From positions 1 to 40,773 of the forward strand of contig JAEETM010000029.1 of NCBI GenBank assembly GCA_016290335.1: a stretch of 40,773 bases of DNA, written 5' to 3'. Origin of the DNA: Treponema sp. Its GTDB lineage: Bacteria > Spirochaetota > Spirochaetia > Treponematales > Treponemataceae. The translations under genes were made by a program, and so were the position numbers. Within the stretch, counting starts at the first letter, position 1; each line of letters opens with the position of its first letter. Below the pieces are notes generated by a model. That model was given only the letters and a program-made list of their open reading frames with translations. It did not search any database and had not been told where the DNA came from. This document shows positions 24,909-32,908 of this stretch, in pieces.

Positions 24909-27410
24909 ATGGACAGTAACACTATGACATTCGCGAGTTTTGAAAACATTTTTACCTTATTTTGTACGATAATAGGGCTTTTAGGTTGCCTTTTTAAATA
25001 CATAGAAGTTCCAAAACGTACCTGCCTTTACCTTGTTTTTTTCTTCCTGGCTCATTTCCTGAGTGATTATTATTGGACTATTTATGTTCTTGTAATGAAG
25101 TCTTACCCCGAAGTTTCCGGTTTTATGGCAAACCTGGGGTGGAATATAAGCTACGTATTCCTTCTTCTTGCAATGTGCAATTATCTGCTTGAACGTAAGA
25201 AGCGTTTTTTTCATCCATTGATGCTGTGGCCAGTTCTTACAAACGTTCCACAGTTCATTCTGTATCTGCAGTTTGGCGGTGTTCTTAACAACCTTTGGCA
25301 GGTAAGCATAACAACAGCTGTTATGGTTTTGTGTATGGCAGAGATTCTGTTTTATCTGCCTAACAGAAAAATAAGTAGCATTCACTTTCCATACCTTGCC
25401 GTACTGATTCTTGTTTATGAAATAATATCTTATGCAATGTGGACCTTCTCCTGCTTTGACTGGAAGAGTGATTTACTTAATCCATACTTTTACAGCTCAC
25501 TGTTAACTTCTACAACTTCGCTGTTTTTTGTTCATGCTTTCAGTAAAGAACAGAAGGCTAAGCTTCCTGCAAAAATTGATAAGAATGCAACAGAGCTCCG
25601 GTTCCAGGCAACAATTCAGACAATTCTGGCTTCCGTGATTTTTACACTCTGTATTGGCGGTTACCTTGCTGCATTCTGGCTGAAGGACTCGTTAGTATTT
25701 GCTAACAGCAGCGGCAATTCTTCAAGAAAAATTGTATTCCTTCTTTTTACAATTTCGTTTGTACTTGTTTTATTAATTCTTTCCCTTCTATTTTTCTTCC
25801 ACCGTTCAATTAAAAAAAGAAAGCACGAAAAGAACAGTATGATAAACCGCAGCCGGTTCAATCTTGTGTTTACAATTATTTTTACTATTATACTTATGAT
25901 GTTTACCGTAGTTTATAACACAAGAAAATATTATGATGCGGCTGTTACCGGTGTTTTTGAAGACGGCGAAGATAAAGTTAAAATGACTGCTGCTCATCTT
26001 GAAAATTATCTGATTATAGCTGAATCAACCCTGCAGGTTGCGGCCGATTCAATTGAAATGATGGAAGAAAACGGTGAACCAGTTCAGAACATTCTTTATT
26101 ATCTTAAAAGCCAGACAATCAAACAGCAGGAACAGACTGGTGAAGATTTTACAGGATATTATGCTTACATCAATGGACAATACCTGGACGGCTTTGGCTG
26201 GGTTCCACAGGACAATTTTAATCCTGCAACAAGAGAATGGTATATAGCTGCGGCAAAGGGTGGACGAAAAGCCGTTATGGTTTCTCCGTTTGTTGATGCA
26301 GATACAGGTTCTATTGTTGTTACCATTACAAAAAGAATATCTTCTGCAAAAGCGCTTAACAATATCACACCTTCTTCGGAACGTGTTGGAAGGCAGGGAG
26401 CTTACAATGTTGTATGTCTTGATATTGTTATTAACCAGATAAAAGAATTGATGGAACAGACAAAGATTGCCGGCAAAGGTTATGGAATGATTGTAACAAA
26501 CAACGGTTCTATTGTTACCCATCAGAATGAAGAATATATAAGCAGAAACATTTCTGACATTTATGGACCTGAACTTCTTGAGCAGATTTCTTCATCAGAA
26601 AATGGAAGAATAGATGCTGTTCTTGATGACCAGAAATGCACTCTTTTTATCTGTCCGATTATGGATCAATGGTATGAGTTGTTAGTTATAGATAACTCTG
26701 AACTGTTTGAAGATGTTTATTCACAGATTCTGACTAATATTTTTATTTCGCTTATCATCGTATGTTTGATTTCTTTCTTCTATTATTTAAGCTACAAAAA
26801 TGAACAGGCTTACGGTAAAAAGGTTGAAGAGATGAACACCGAAGTTGTAACTGCACTTGCTACGGCCATAGATGCAAAGGATAAATACACAAACGGTCAT
26901 TCTCTGCGGGTTGCCGTTTATGCAAGAACTATTGCCAGCCGTGCCGGTTATAACGAAGCAAAGCAGGATGAAATCTTTATGATGGGACTGCTTCATGACG
27001 TTGGAAAAATTGGCGTACCTGATGAAGTAATCAACAAAACTTCAAAGCTGACCGATGATGAGTTTGCTCTAATTAAAAAGCATCCTGTAATTGGAAACGA
27101 TATTTTGAAGAGCATAAGGGGAAGGTCAAAACTTTCTGTTGGTGCAAGGTGGCACCACGAAAAATATAACGGCTCAGGTTACCCGGATGGTCTTGCCGGA
27201 AATGACATACCGGAAGAAGCAAAGATTATTGCAATTGCCGATGCCTACGATGCAATGACAAGTAACCGAAGCTACAGAAACTTTATGCCGCAGGAAAAAG
27301 TAAGGGCCGAAATTGAAAAAGGAAAAGGAACTCAATTTGATCCAAAATATGCAGAAATTATGGTTCAAATGATTGATGAAGATAAAGATTATATTATGCG
27401 TGAGGGTTAA
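24909..27410 (+). CDS. Membrane sensor with extracellular Cache-type domain and HD-GYP c-di-GMP phosphodiesterase
   Basis: 833 residues. Residues ~1-230 hold several membrane helices (7TM-like); two more helices lie near 240 and 285. A further helix (~320) leads into an extracellular double-Cache-like domain (~340-600) with FNPATREWYIAAAKGG, and a last helix near 615 returns to the cytoplasm. Residues ~640-825 are an HD-GYP domain: NGHSLRVAVYA, LLHDVGKIGVPDEV, RWHHEKYNGSGYPDGL and IIAIADAYDAMTS. The HD metal-binding and GYP residues are intact, so degradation of c-di-GMP in response to an external ligand is likely. The ATG at 24924 is a possible alternative start. Monocistronic. Confidence 0.9.
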   Translation: MDSNTMTFASFENIFTLFCTIIGLLGCLFKYIEVPKRTCLYLVFFFLAHFLSDYYWTIYVLVMKSYPEVSGFMANLGWNISYVFLLLAMCNYLLERKKRFFHPLMLWPVLTNVPQFILYLQFGGVLNNLWQVSITTAVMVLCMAEILFYLPNRKISSIHFPYLAVLILVYEIISYAMWTFSCFDWKSDLLNPYFYSSLLTSTTSLFFVHAFSKEQKAKLPAKIDKNATELRFQATIQTILASVIFTLCIGGYLAAFWLKDSLVFANSSGNSSRKIVFLLFTISFVLVLLILSLLFFFHRSIKKRKHEKNSMINRSRFNLVFTIIFTIILMMFTVVYNTRKYYDAAVTGVFEDGEDKVKMTAAHLENYLIIAESTLQVAADSIEMMEENGEPVQNILYYLKSQTIKQQEQTGEDFTGYYAYINGQYLDGFGWVPQDNFNPATREWYIAAAKGGRKAVMVSPFVDADTGSIVVTITKRISSAKALNNITPSSERVGRQGAYNVVCLDIVINQIKELMEQTKIAGKGYGMIVTNNGSIVTHQNEEYISRNISDIYGPELLEQISSSENGRIDAVLDDQKCTLFICPIMDQWYELLVIDNSELFEDVYSQILTNIFISLIIVCLISFFYYLSYKNEQAYGKKVEEMNTEVVTALATAIDAKDKYTNGHSLRVAVYARTIASRAGYNEAKQDEIFMMGLLHDVGKIGVPDEVINKTSKLTDDEFALIKKHPVIGNDILKSIRGRSKLSVGARWHHEKYNGSGYPDGLAGNDIPEEAKIIAIADAYDAMTSNRSYRNFMPQEKVRAEIEKGKGTQFDPKYAEIMVQMIDEDKDYIMREG

Positions 27411-27440
27411 TCTTTTTTCGTACAATTTCCGGGCTTTTTT

Positions 27441-28232
27441 TTATCTGCAAAGTTCACCCATAAAGTATTGTTCCTGGAACTCAATTGCGGCGAGTATTTC
27501 TTCATCGGTATAGGCTTTATCATCAAGGGCAACAATCCATTTGTCTTCTACGTCGTTCAGGCGGTGTAAAACTGCAATAACTTTTCCTTCGTAAGTTTGA
27601 AGAGGTTTGTCTGTTCCAAAAACATAAACGTCCTGCTCTGCCCCATCGCCGGCAATTACGTTATCTACATAGCCGTAATTTATCGGGTAATACATTTCTT
27701 TGTGGCGCGGGTGGTAACTTCCAAGAGGGCGGTCGATTGTTCCTTTTACTGTCTGGCCGATTATGTTGCTATAATCTTTTGTTTCGATTTCCATTTTGTA
27801 TACAAGCGAAGTTCCGTTGCGGCGGTCCTGCATCTGGGTGTGGTACTTAAAACCAAAGTTTTCGTATAAACCTTTCTGGTCTGTGGAAACATAGAGTGCG
27901 CGGTGGCCAAGCTTTTTTGCGTAGGAATAAATGTACTCAATCAATTTTCCGATTCGCCTTTTTCCACGGAAAGGTGGGAACGTGTAAACAAAACCAATCC
28001 ACGGTGTAAGAGGAGTGTCTGGAATATCATCAATTTGAGAAAATGTACAGAAGGAAATTAAATCATTTTCGTTAGTGAGCAGAAAGACTTTTAAATCTTT
28101 TCCGTATATTTCGTAAAAGGTTCCGTCGCATAATAAGTTGTAAAGATATTTGCCGGCAGCCCAATCAGACTGGGAAATCTTATTGAGCCAGAAGGAGGGA
28201 TTGTTGGTTTGTGTTAGTTCGGTTATTTTCAT
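27441..28232 (-). CDS. GNAT acetyltransferase fused to an inorganic-pyrophosphatase-like domain
   Basis: 263 residues from the ATG at 28232. Residues ~1-140 are a GNAT domain (PPFRGKRRIGKLIEYIYSYAKK is the acetyl-CoA loop region). Residues ~155-263 resemble family I inorganic pyrophosphatase: YPINYGYVDNVIAGDGAEQD corresponds to the YPxNYGY...DGDxxD region. The middle Asp of the DGDxxD metal site is Ala here (DGAEQD), so ordinary pyrophosphatase activity is doubtful and the domain may bind a different phosphate ligand. A TATAAT on the reverse strand at 28240-28245 lies 7 nt upstream of the ATG. The GTG at 28268 would place the promoter inside the gene. Confidence 0.72.
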   Translation of the reverse strand: MKITELTQTNNPSFWLNKISQSDWAAGKYLYNLLCDGTFYEIYGKDLKVFLLTNENDLISFCTFSQIDDIPDTPLTPWIGFVYTFPPFRGKRRIGKLIEYIYSYAKKLGHRALYVSTDQKGLYENFGFKYHTQMQDRRNGTSLVYKMEIETKDYSNIIGQTVKGTIDRPLGSYHPRHKEMYYPINYGYVDNVIAGDGAEQDVYVFGTDKPLQTYEGKVIAVLHRLNDVEDKWIVALDDKAYTDEEILAAIEFQEQYFMGELCR

Positions 28233-28245
28233 TTTTTTTATTATA
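28233..28245 (-). promoter_or_regulatory. -10 box close to the GNAT-pyrophosphatase start
   Basis: Reverse-strand TATAAT at 28240-28245, 7 nt before the ATG; the gap is A-only with no Shine-Dalgarno. Confidence 0.4.
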
Positions 28246-28273
28246 ACACAGTAACATTTACTGATCACGTTTT

Positions 28274-28723
28274 TTATAAATCTTTTATAAACCTCAGCTG
28301 TTGTTTTTCGGATTCATAGCCCATGTGGGTGTAGAACTTGTGGGCTTCAACTCGTGTGATGCCGGAGTTCACGCGCATGTATTTTATTTCATTTTGTTTT
28401 GCCCAGGTTTCGCCGGCAAGCAGAAGAGCTTTGCCTATTCCCATCTTTTGGGAATCTTTTCTAACAGCAAGGCCCAAAACATTGCACATGGTTTCGAAAT
28501 ACAGGGTGTCGTATTTTTCTACGTGAATGTATCCGAGAACAACTTCATCTTTACAGGCAACAAATACCTGCTCGCGATTTTTATCTAATGATTTGATTTT
28601 CCCTTCTACAAAAGAAACCGTACAATCGTATCCAAGATCTGCTTGACTGATAAATTGAATTCCATTTGCATCGGAAACTGTTACTTCTCTTATTTCAAAG
28701 TTTTTCATTGTTTCTTTCATCAT
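28274..28723 (-). CDS. GNAT-family N-acetyltransferase
   Basis: 149 residues covering one complete GNAT domain: an N-terminal FEIREVTVSDANGIQF, then GLAVRKDSQKMGIGKALLLA (the acetyl-CoA pyrophosphate loop, Q/RxxGxG/A as QKMGIG), and AHKFYTHMGYESEKQQLRFI at the end. The substrate is unknown. It sits 17 nt after the YARHG gene in the same direction, so the two are likely co-transcribed. ATG at 28723 or 28708 could serve. GNAT genes are common integron cassette cargo, but no attC is visible on either side, so membership in the array is unproven. Confidence 0.85.
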   Translation of the reverse strand: MMKETMKNFEIREVTVSDANGIQFISQADLGYDCTVSFVEGKIKSLDKNREQVFVACKDEVVLGYIHVEKYDTLYFETMCNVLGLAVRKDSQKMGIGKALLLAGETWAKQNEIKYMRVNSGITRVEAHKFYTHMGYESEKQQLRFIKDL

Positions 28724-28740
28724 TTTTCTACCCCGGTGTT

Positions 28741-29598
28741 TTAATACTTACTTTGTGGATTCCCGGACATTTTGTAATAACTGAAAGATCCAAGCTCTAT
28801 ATAATCTTTTGTAAACTCAACATCTTCGTTTGTGGCGGTATTGTGTTCGCACCAGGTTTTGTTTAATTCAAAATTGTTGATTGGAAACTTGAATACCAAT
28901 GGATTTTTAAAAGTGATGCTGTTTTTATTATCTGGAAGCTCCCAAAGATCGAGGGGGCTGATTTTATCATATTCGGGGGTATAAGAATTGTAGATTATTT
29001 CTTTTACCTTAAAAATGAAAACGTTTCCTTTTACTTCATAAGTGCCAAGCATTTCTTTTGCTAAGGGGATGTAACGCATCTGGCTGTAAAGAAAATCAAC
29101 CTTATTGGTGCCATCGTCATAAAACACAAATCGGTTTGACCAGCCGGAGGCCATCATAAAAAAATCCTGCCAGACGCCTTCCATGTTTTTCAGTGGGATT
29201 GCCTTTTTGGTTTCATCACGTGTTTCAAACAAAGAGATTCTATCTATCAGTTTTAATTCGTCTTCCGTCAAATCTGAATCTTTTACTTTTTTTGTGGGCT
29301 TGTACCAGCTGAAGTTTGAATAATAATTTGTGAGGTCGGAAGCAGAAAAAATATTTCCGTGCTTTGCATAAATCATGTTTCGTAAAATCCGTAAATCAGA
29401 ATTGCTCAAAATTGCAAGATCAAAATCGCTGATCTTTTCTGATAATAAATCAATGTTCCCAAGGATGATTTTTTTTGCCCTGTTCGGAATCAACTCGTTC
29501 AGAGAATTGTTGTAATACTTTGTGATGAAATCTTTTTCTTCTGAAATTAATGGAAAACAAAAGATTACCAATAAAACAAAAATAAATACTTTTTTCAT
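28741..29598 (-). CDS. Exported YARHG-domain protein
   Basis: 285 residues with signal peptide KKVFIFVLLVIFCFPLISEE. Residues ~65-120 match the YARHG domain: LRILRNMIYAKHGNIFSASD, then SNFSWYKP and LTEDELKLIDRI; the name motif reads YAKHG here. YARHG is an extracellular domain found in exported bacterial proteins, thought to be involved in peptidoglycan or surface contacts. The remaining 160 residues are beta-rich and of unknown family. AAGGAG lies upstream of tandem ATGs. Probably first gene of an operon with the GNAT gene. Confidence 0.78.
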   Translation of the reverse strand: MKKVFIFVLLVIFCFPLISEEKDFITKYYNNSLNELIPNRAKKIILGNIDLLSEKISDFDLAILSNSDLRILRNMIYAKHGNIFSASDLTNYYSNFSWYKPTKKVKDSDLTEDELKLIDRISLFETRDETKKAIPLKNMEGVWQDFFMMASGWSNRFVFYDDGTNKVDFLYSQMRYIPLAKEMLGTYEVKGNVFIFKVKEIIYNSYTPEYDKISPLDLWELPDNKNSITFKNPLVFKFPINNFELNKTWCEHNTATNEDVEFTKDYIELGSFSYYKMSGNPQSKY

Positions 29599-29689
29599 TT
29601 TTCATAACTCCTTAAAATTGTGCAAACTTTAACTGCTTCAAAAAAATCATCTTCGGAAATACCAAGGGAAAGAACATCGGACCAGACTG

Positions 29690-30061
29690 CTATTCCTCAA
29701 AATCAAAAACAGTCATATCATCAGGAAGAAAAATCAAAAATCTTTGATACGGCTTTATCCACTCGCCGCTTTCAACCCACATTGGAGAAGTCAGCAAAAC
29801 ATAAAGCCATTTTCCTGCCTGATTATCCTGCACATCATCCTTAAGGATTTCCAAAACCCTAACCTTCATTCCGCCTTCATGATTCAGCGTCCTGTATTTT
29901 ATTTCTGATGTATAATCTTTTTCTATTCGTAAATCAATTTCGCCCATTATCATAAAAGAAGATAATTCTTTTATTTTTGAATGATCTTTCAATGTGTTTT
30001 CATCCGCATACAAAACAAGTGAGGTAAAACTAACAATAATAAGCAGTAAAAATCTTTTCAT
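29690..30061 (-). CDS. Small exported protein of unknown function
   Basis: 123 residues with a signal peptide (KRFLLLIIVSFTSLVLYADE). The mature part is beta-rich and contains GKWLYVLLTSPMWVESGEWI, which resembles the folded core of SH3-like exported proteins seen in treponemes; this likeness is weak. No lipobox. No Shine-Dalgarno is evident before the ATG. It follows the oxidase-like gene by 31 nt and may be transcribed from it. Confidence 0.6.
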   Translation of the reverse strand: MKRFLLLIIVSFTSLVLYADENTLKDHSKIKELSSFMIMGEIDLRIEKDYTSEIKYRTLNHEGGMKVRVLEILKDDVQDNQAGKWLYVLLTSPMWVESGEWIKPYQRFLIFLPDDMTVFDFEE

Positions 30062-30092
30062 ACTTTATTCAATAACATTCAGCAAGCCCGAC

Positions 30093-30521
30093 TTACTGAA
30101 AAAATGTTTCATCTATATTTTCTGTTTTTAAATCGCAGTAATATCTTCCCTTTTCGGCAGTAAATTTCAGCACACAATAATCCGGGTCTGTTACACCTTT
30201 TTTATAAAAAATGGAATCACCTTTTTTCCAGATTGACCGTTTTGTTTCCTCATCGGTTAGAACTTCCATTTTTCCCAAAAGCATAAGACCTTCATATTTT
30301 ATAAGACCCTTGTGATAAAAATAAATACTTGCATTTGGATTTTCCTGATATTGTTTTACACGCATGGATGAAGTATTTGTTGAAAAGTAAAACTCTTTTA
30401 TTCCGTTATGTTTTCTTGGCTTCAGCATTGCCTTCACATTCGGAAAATTATCTTTATCAACGGAACATATAAAACTTACTTTCTGTTTGTCTATAAACTT
30501 TAATAATTTTTCCAGATTCAT
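30093..30521 (-). CDS. Pyridoxamine-5'-phosphate-oxidase-like flavin-binding protein
   Basis: 142 residues from the ATG at 30521, which has GGAG 5 nt before it; the frame is open upstream through a cassette-start hairpin (30531-30558), so the longer ORF is an artefact. The fold is the split-barrel FMN-binding family: SFICSVDKDNFPNVKAML, EFYFSTNTSSMRVKQYQENP and ASIYFY are characteristic, as is the PDYCVLKFTAEKGRYY ending. Members bind FMN or F420, or serve as heme or general-stress proteins. The role here is unknown. Likely the leftmost gene with a recognisable cassette start. Confidence 0.8.
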   Translation of the reverse strand: MNLEKLLKFIDKQKVSFICSVDKDNFPNVKAMLKPRKHNGIKEFYFSTNTSSMRVKQYQENPNASIYFYHKGLIKYEGLMLLGKMEVLTDEETKRSIWKKGDSIFYKKGVTDPDYCVLKFTAEKGRYYCDLKTENIDETFFQ

Positions 30522-30530
30522 TTTTTCTCC

Positions 30531-30560
30531 AAGCACCCAGAGCGAGTGTCCACGTAACAT
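30531..30560 (-). repeat. Cassette-start hairpin with decayed junction
   Basis: Reverse strand: GTTACGTGGACACTCGCTCT then GGGTGCTTGGAG, directly before the oxidase-like ATG. It matches the hairpins at 31801-31824 and 36741-36777 (GTTA-nnnn-GACAC-stem-loop-stem-TTGG-GGAG). The stem has one mismatch. Confidence 0.6.
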
Positions 30561-30569
30561 TAAAAAAAA

Positions 30570-31133
30570 TCACAACTCATTATTAATTTTCAAGGATGAT
30601 AAAATACTATTTACTTCTTCACTGTCTTCAGGTCTCATTATTACTGTTATAAACAATACTTTATTAATATTTTTAATTCTTGACCCAAAATAGTAATATT
30701 CAAAACTATCATTAATATCTTCATTATTGGTAACTTCAAATTTAGCAAGAGAACCTTCTCTATTCCACAAGTTTACCTCACTACCAGATCCACCAACTGA
30801 ATAATCTTTTTTTGGTCCACTATGTAAATACCTTAATAACCCATTTCTCCCAGAGAATACTACTTCCTCATTTAAATCTCTATCTGGCTTATCTTTTACG
30901 ATACATATGTCTATCCATGGTTCTTTATTTTCACTTTTAAAAATCCAAACAATATCATCAACCCTATTTCTTTTTAATGTTTTTGATGACCAATTCATAG
31001 GTAAGTTTATTGAGCATGTATTATATTCAATAATATCTCCAGTTCCATTTCTTAAGTCTTTGTATGTGGCACAAGAAAAAAACATAAGTGTTGAAAGAAG
31101 CACTAATGCAATTCTTAAACATCGATTAAACAT
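30570..31133 (-). CDS. Lipoprotein of unknown function
   Basis: 187 residues. The signal peptide ends in a lipobox (LSTLMFFSC|AT, Cys near residue 21), so the product should be lipidated and anchored in a membrane. The mature part is a mixed alpha/beta domain (SINLPMNWSSKTLKRNRVDD, FITVIMRPEDSEEVNSILSS) like the PsbP/CreD-type fold of small exported proteins; this is only a suggestion. TAGGAG lies 8 nt before the ATG. Its stop codon lies just before the decayed junction of the next cassette at 30558. Confidence 0.7.
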   Translation of the reverse strand: MFNRCLRIALVLLSTLMFFSCATYKDLRNGTGDIIEYNTCSINLPMNWSSKTLKRNRVDDIVWIFKSENKEPWIDICIVKDKPDRDLNEEVVFSGRNGLLRYLHSGPKKDYSVGGSGSEVNLWNREGSLAKFEVTNNEDINDSFEYYYFGSRIKNINKVLFITVIMRPEDSEEVNSILSSLKINNEL

Positions 31134-31165
31134 ATACGACTCCTATAAATAATATTATTTGAAAA

Positions 31166-31183
31166 TTTGTTATGTGATTATTC
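31166..31183 (-). repeat. attC half-site (R'' end), one of three identical 18-mers
   Basis: TTTGTTATGTGATTATTC on the plus strand, identical at 32514-32531 and 35857-35874. On the reverse strand it carries the TAA stop of the upstream gene followed by CACATAAC, the R'' box. Confidence 0.65.
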
Positions 31184-31789
31184 TACTTCAAAACAATCAC
31201 TTCTTTGTTCAAACCAACTTAATTTTAATTTTTCGAAATTAAAATCTTTTTCAGTACAAATATATTCTTTTACATTTATTTTATCATTGTTTATGGAATA
31301 ATCATATATTATAAAATCTACATTTTTTTCATTATTTTCATTCCAGATGTACTCACCTACAGCGATGATTCGATTGTCATTTAACCAGCAGAATGAATCA
31401 ATCCATTTTGAACTGCCAAAATAATCCATAAAGAGTAAGTTTTCTTTTTTGTCAAAAATTCCAAATTGTGAATCAGAATCTGCTAAGATTGTATATTTTC
31501 CATTTTTTTCTTTTTTTAAATTCCAGAAAACACTATAATATGCAAAAGTGTTGCCATAATAATTCCATTTTTTTAAAATGGAATATAATTTGTTTTTATA
31601 AGAAACCGGCTTTTTTTCTTTTTCAATAATTCTTTCTTCATTAAAAATAAAATTATTTATATTTATAGTTTCATCTTCTTTTTGAATTTCCTGTAACCAC
31701 CAATTCAATTCAGGAGGAATGGTGATACTCTGAGAAAATATATAAAATTGTGAAAGTAGTAAAATGACTATAAATAATAATTTTTTCAT
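31178..31789 (-). CDS. Exported protein of unknown function (integron cassette gene)
   Basis: 203 residues from the ATG at 31789; the four-codon extension upstream enters the cassette-start hairpin. Signal peptide KKLLFIVILLLSQFYIFSQS without a lipobox. The mature protein is very Asn/Lys/Ile-rich with several Trp (NWWLQEIQKE, KKWNYYGNTF) and repeated beta segments (FCWLNDNRIIAVGEYIWNEN), suggesting a partial beta-propeller. The family is not recognised. The gene ends GAA TAA inside the conserved attC-proximal 18-mer and begins right after a cassette-start hairpin, so it is a complete cassette. Confidence 0.65.
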   Translation of the reverse strand: MKKLLFIVILLLSQFYIFSQSITIPPELNWWLQEIQKEDETININNFIFNEERIIEKEKKPVSYKNKLYSILKKWNYYGNTFAYYSVFWNLKKEKNGKYTILADSDSQFGIFDKKENLLFMDYFGSSKWIDSFCWLNDNRIIAVGEYIWNENNEKNVDFIIYDYSINNDKINVKEYICTEKDFNFEKLKLSWFEQRSDCFEVE

Positions 31790-31800
31790 ATTCTCAACCA

Positions 31801-31884
31801 ACGCCCCAATACGGGTGTCCGTGTAATAATTGCTTAAACCACAAACCAGCTTGATTACTTGTCTGCTTTAAAACTTCACTATTC
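31801..31884 (-). repeat. Decayed attC plus cassette-start hairpin
   Basis: Plus-strand 31823-31884 lines up base by base with the intact attC sites: TAATAATTGCTTAAACC against TAACAACTGGTTGTTCC, then GCTTGATTACTTGTCTGCT against GCTTGACTGCCTGTCAGCT. The outer R'' box is eroded. Plus-strand 31801-31818 (ACGCCCCAATACGGGTGT) is the cassette-start hairpin of the next gene. Confidence 0.65.
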
Positions 31885-31885
31885 T

Positions 31886-32482
31886 TCATTTTATCAGATA
31901 GTTTTTTACATAATCAGATTTTACAAAATACATTATGCATAAACTATTTTTTAATATTACATACAAAGTTTTTGCAATTGATTCAAGAGCTATTGTTTCA
32001 AGGGCAAAAGAATTGTTTATTATAGAAATAATAATATCTATTACACTTATTAATATACATATCCCAATAAAGATTACAAAGATTTTTTTTGCTATTTTTT
32101 TCCTGCACAATATTAAAATAAAGCTTAATAGACTAAATATTGAAATTGCAAAGAATAAAATTGAGCCGATGTACATGTAATTTCTTATTGCAAAGAATCC
32201 TACTAACAAATATATAAAAAAGTCGATTAACAAACTTATACTTATTAAAAGCAAAACACCTCTTAGTTTGTTTGATTGTTTTTGTATTTTTGTATTTTTG
32301 CTTATTTCATTTTTTTCTTTTATTGTATTGATTTCTTCTTGTGATATTTTCCTAGCTTCAATTTCTTTATTAAATAATTCCTTTACCTCTGGAATATAAT
32401 CATCTGCCTTAATTATTCCTTCCGTAATTATTTTTTCATTCGAATAATTTTTGATGTTTTCTTCAATTTCTTTTAAATCCAT
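31886..32482 (-). CDS. Four-helix membrane protein (integron cassette gene)
   Basis: 198 residues. The first ~70 are a charged cytoplasmic helix region of a type often seen before small membrane domains (DLKEIEENIKNYSNEKIITE, with VKELFNKEIEARKISQEEI). Four hydrophobic helices follow (GVLLLISISLLIDFFIYLLV, IGSILFFAISIFSLLSFILI, VIFIGICILISVIDIII, and a last one near YVILKNSLCIMYFV). No function can be given. GGAAGG precedes the ATG. It lies between the decayed attC at 31.82-31.88 kb and an attC half-site at 32.52 kb. Confidence 0.65.
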   Translation of the reverse strand: MDLKEIEENIKNYSNEKIITEGIIKADDYIPEVKELFNKEIEARKISQEEINTIKEKNEISKNTKIQKQSNKLRGVLLLISISLLIDFFIYLLVGFFAIRNYMYIGSILFFAISIFSLLSFILILCRKKIAKKIFVIFIGICILISVIDIIISIINNSFALETIALESIAKTLYVILKNSLCIMYFVKSDYVKNYLIK

Positions 32483-32513
32483 TTTTTTCCTTCCCTTTTA
32501 AAACGGCATTATT

Positions 32514-32531
32514 TTTGTTATGTGATTATTC
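32514..32531 (-). repeat. attC half-site (R'' end), second copy of the 18-mer
   Basis: Same 18 bases as at 31166-31183. It contains the stop codon of the collapsed toxin frame. Confidence 0.65.
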
Positions 32532-32594
32532 TTTTGTTACGTAGTCGATTTCTTCTTCGATTTTTGAAAGACCTTATTCTTCACCACGTGTCAT
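32526..32594 (-). pseudogene. Collapsed MazF/PemK-like toxin remnant
   Basis: The reverse-strand frame from the ATG at 32594 reads MTRGEE, stop, then GLSKIEEEIDYVTKE, stop. The ATG overlaps the end of the antitoxin gene in another frame, as is normal for mazEF/pemIK operons, and M-x-R-G-E is the typical MazF/PemK start. The short C-terminal piece ends in the attC-proximal 18-mer exactly as other intact cassette genes do. The simplest reading is a toxin gene from which the middle (~80-90 codons) was deleted. The identity rests on a few residues. Confidence 0.45.
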
Positions 32595-32787
32595 TCTTTA
32601 CAGTCTCCCAAACGGTAGCAAGACTTGCTTCTCGCATCTTTTGTAAAGATTCTTCTTCTGAATATTGATTATTTAAAATAGAAGTCCGTTTGTTTATATT
32701 ATTTGCAACAAAATTGAGCAGATGAATTTTTTCAGCTAAAGAGAAAGTGCGAACTTTATTTTCTACATCTTCAAGAGCATCAGACAT
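32581..32787 (-). CDS. Orphan antitoxin-like small protein
   Basis: 68 residues, helical and charged (VRTFSLAEKIHLLNFVANNI, then EESLQKMREASLATVWETVK), the style of small toxin-antitoxin antitoxins that precede MazF or PIN toxins. It would form the 5' gene of a pair whose toxin has collapsed (32526-32594), so the antitoxin is now alone. An extended -10 (TGATATAAT, with TATAAT on the reverse strand at 32806-32811) lies 18 nt upstream, so it carries its own promoter, as toxin-antitoxin cassettes usually do. Confidence 0.55.
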   Translation of the reverse strand: MSDALEDVENKVRTFSLAEKIHLLNFVANNINKRTSILNNQYSEEESLQKMREASLATVWETVKNDTW

Positions 32788-32863
32788 ATAAGACCTACAT
32801 ATTTTATTATATCATAAATTTCACGAAAATGGGCAAAAATGATAAAAAAGCATATAAAAAAAT

Positions 32864-32903
32864 CAGGCTTGCCTGGTCTGACGGCTGCGAATCTTTGTTA
32901 CAC
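32864..32903 (-). repeat. attC half-site fused to a cassette-start hairpin
   Basis: Reverse strand GTGTAACAAAGATTCGCAGC, then CGTCAGACCAGGCAAGCCTG and ATTTTTT. R'' and L'' are kept and run directly into a hairpin (CAGG-CTTG-CCTG) and T-run; the other attC arm is missing. Confidence 0.65.
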
Positions 32904-32908
32904 GATTT

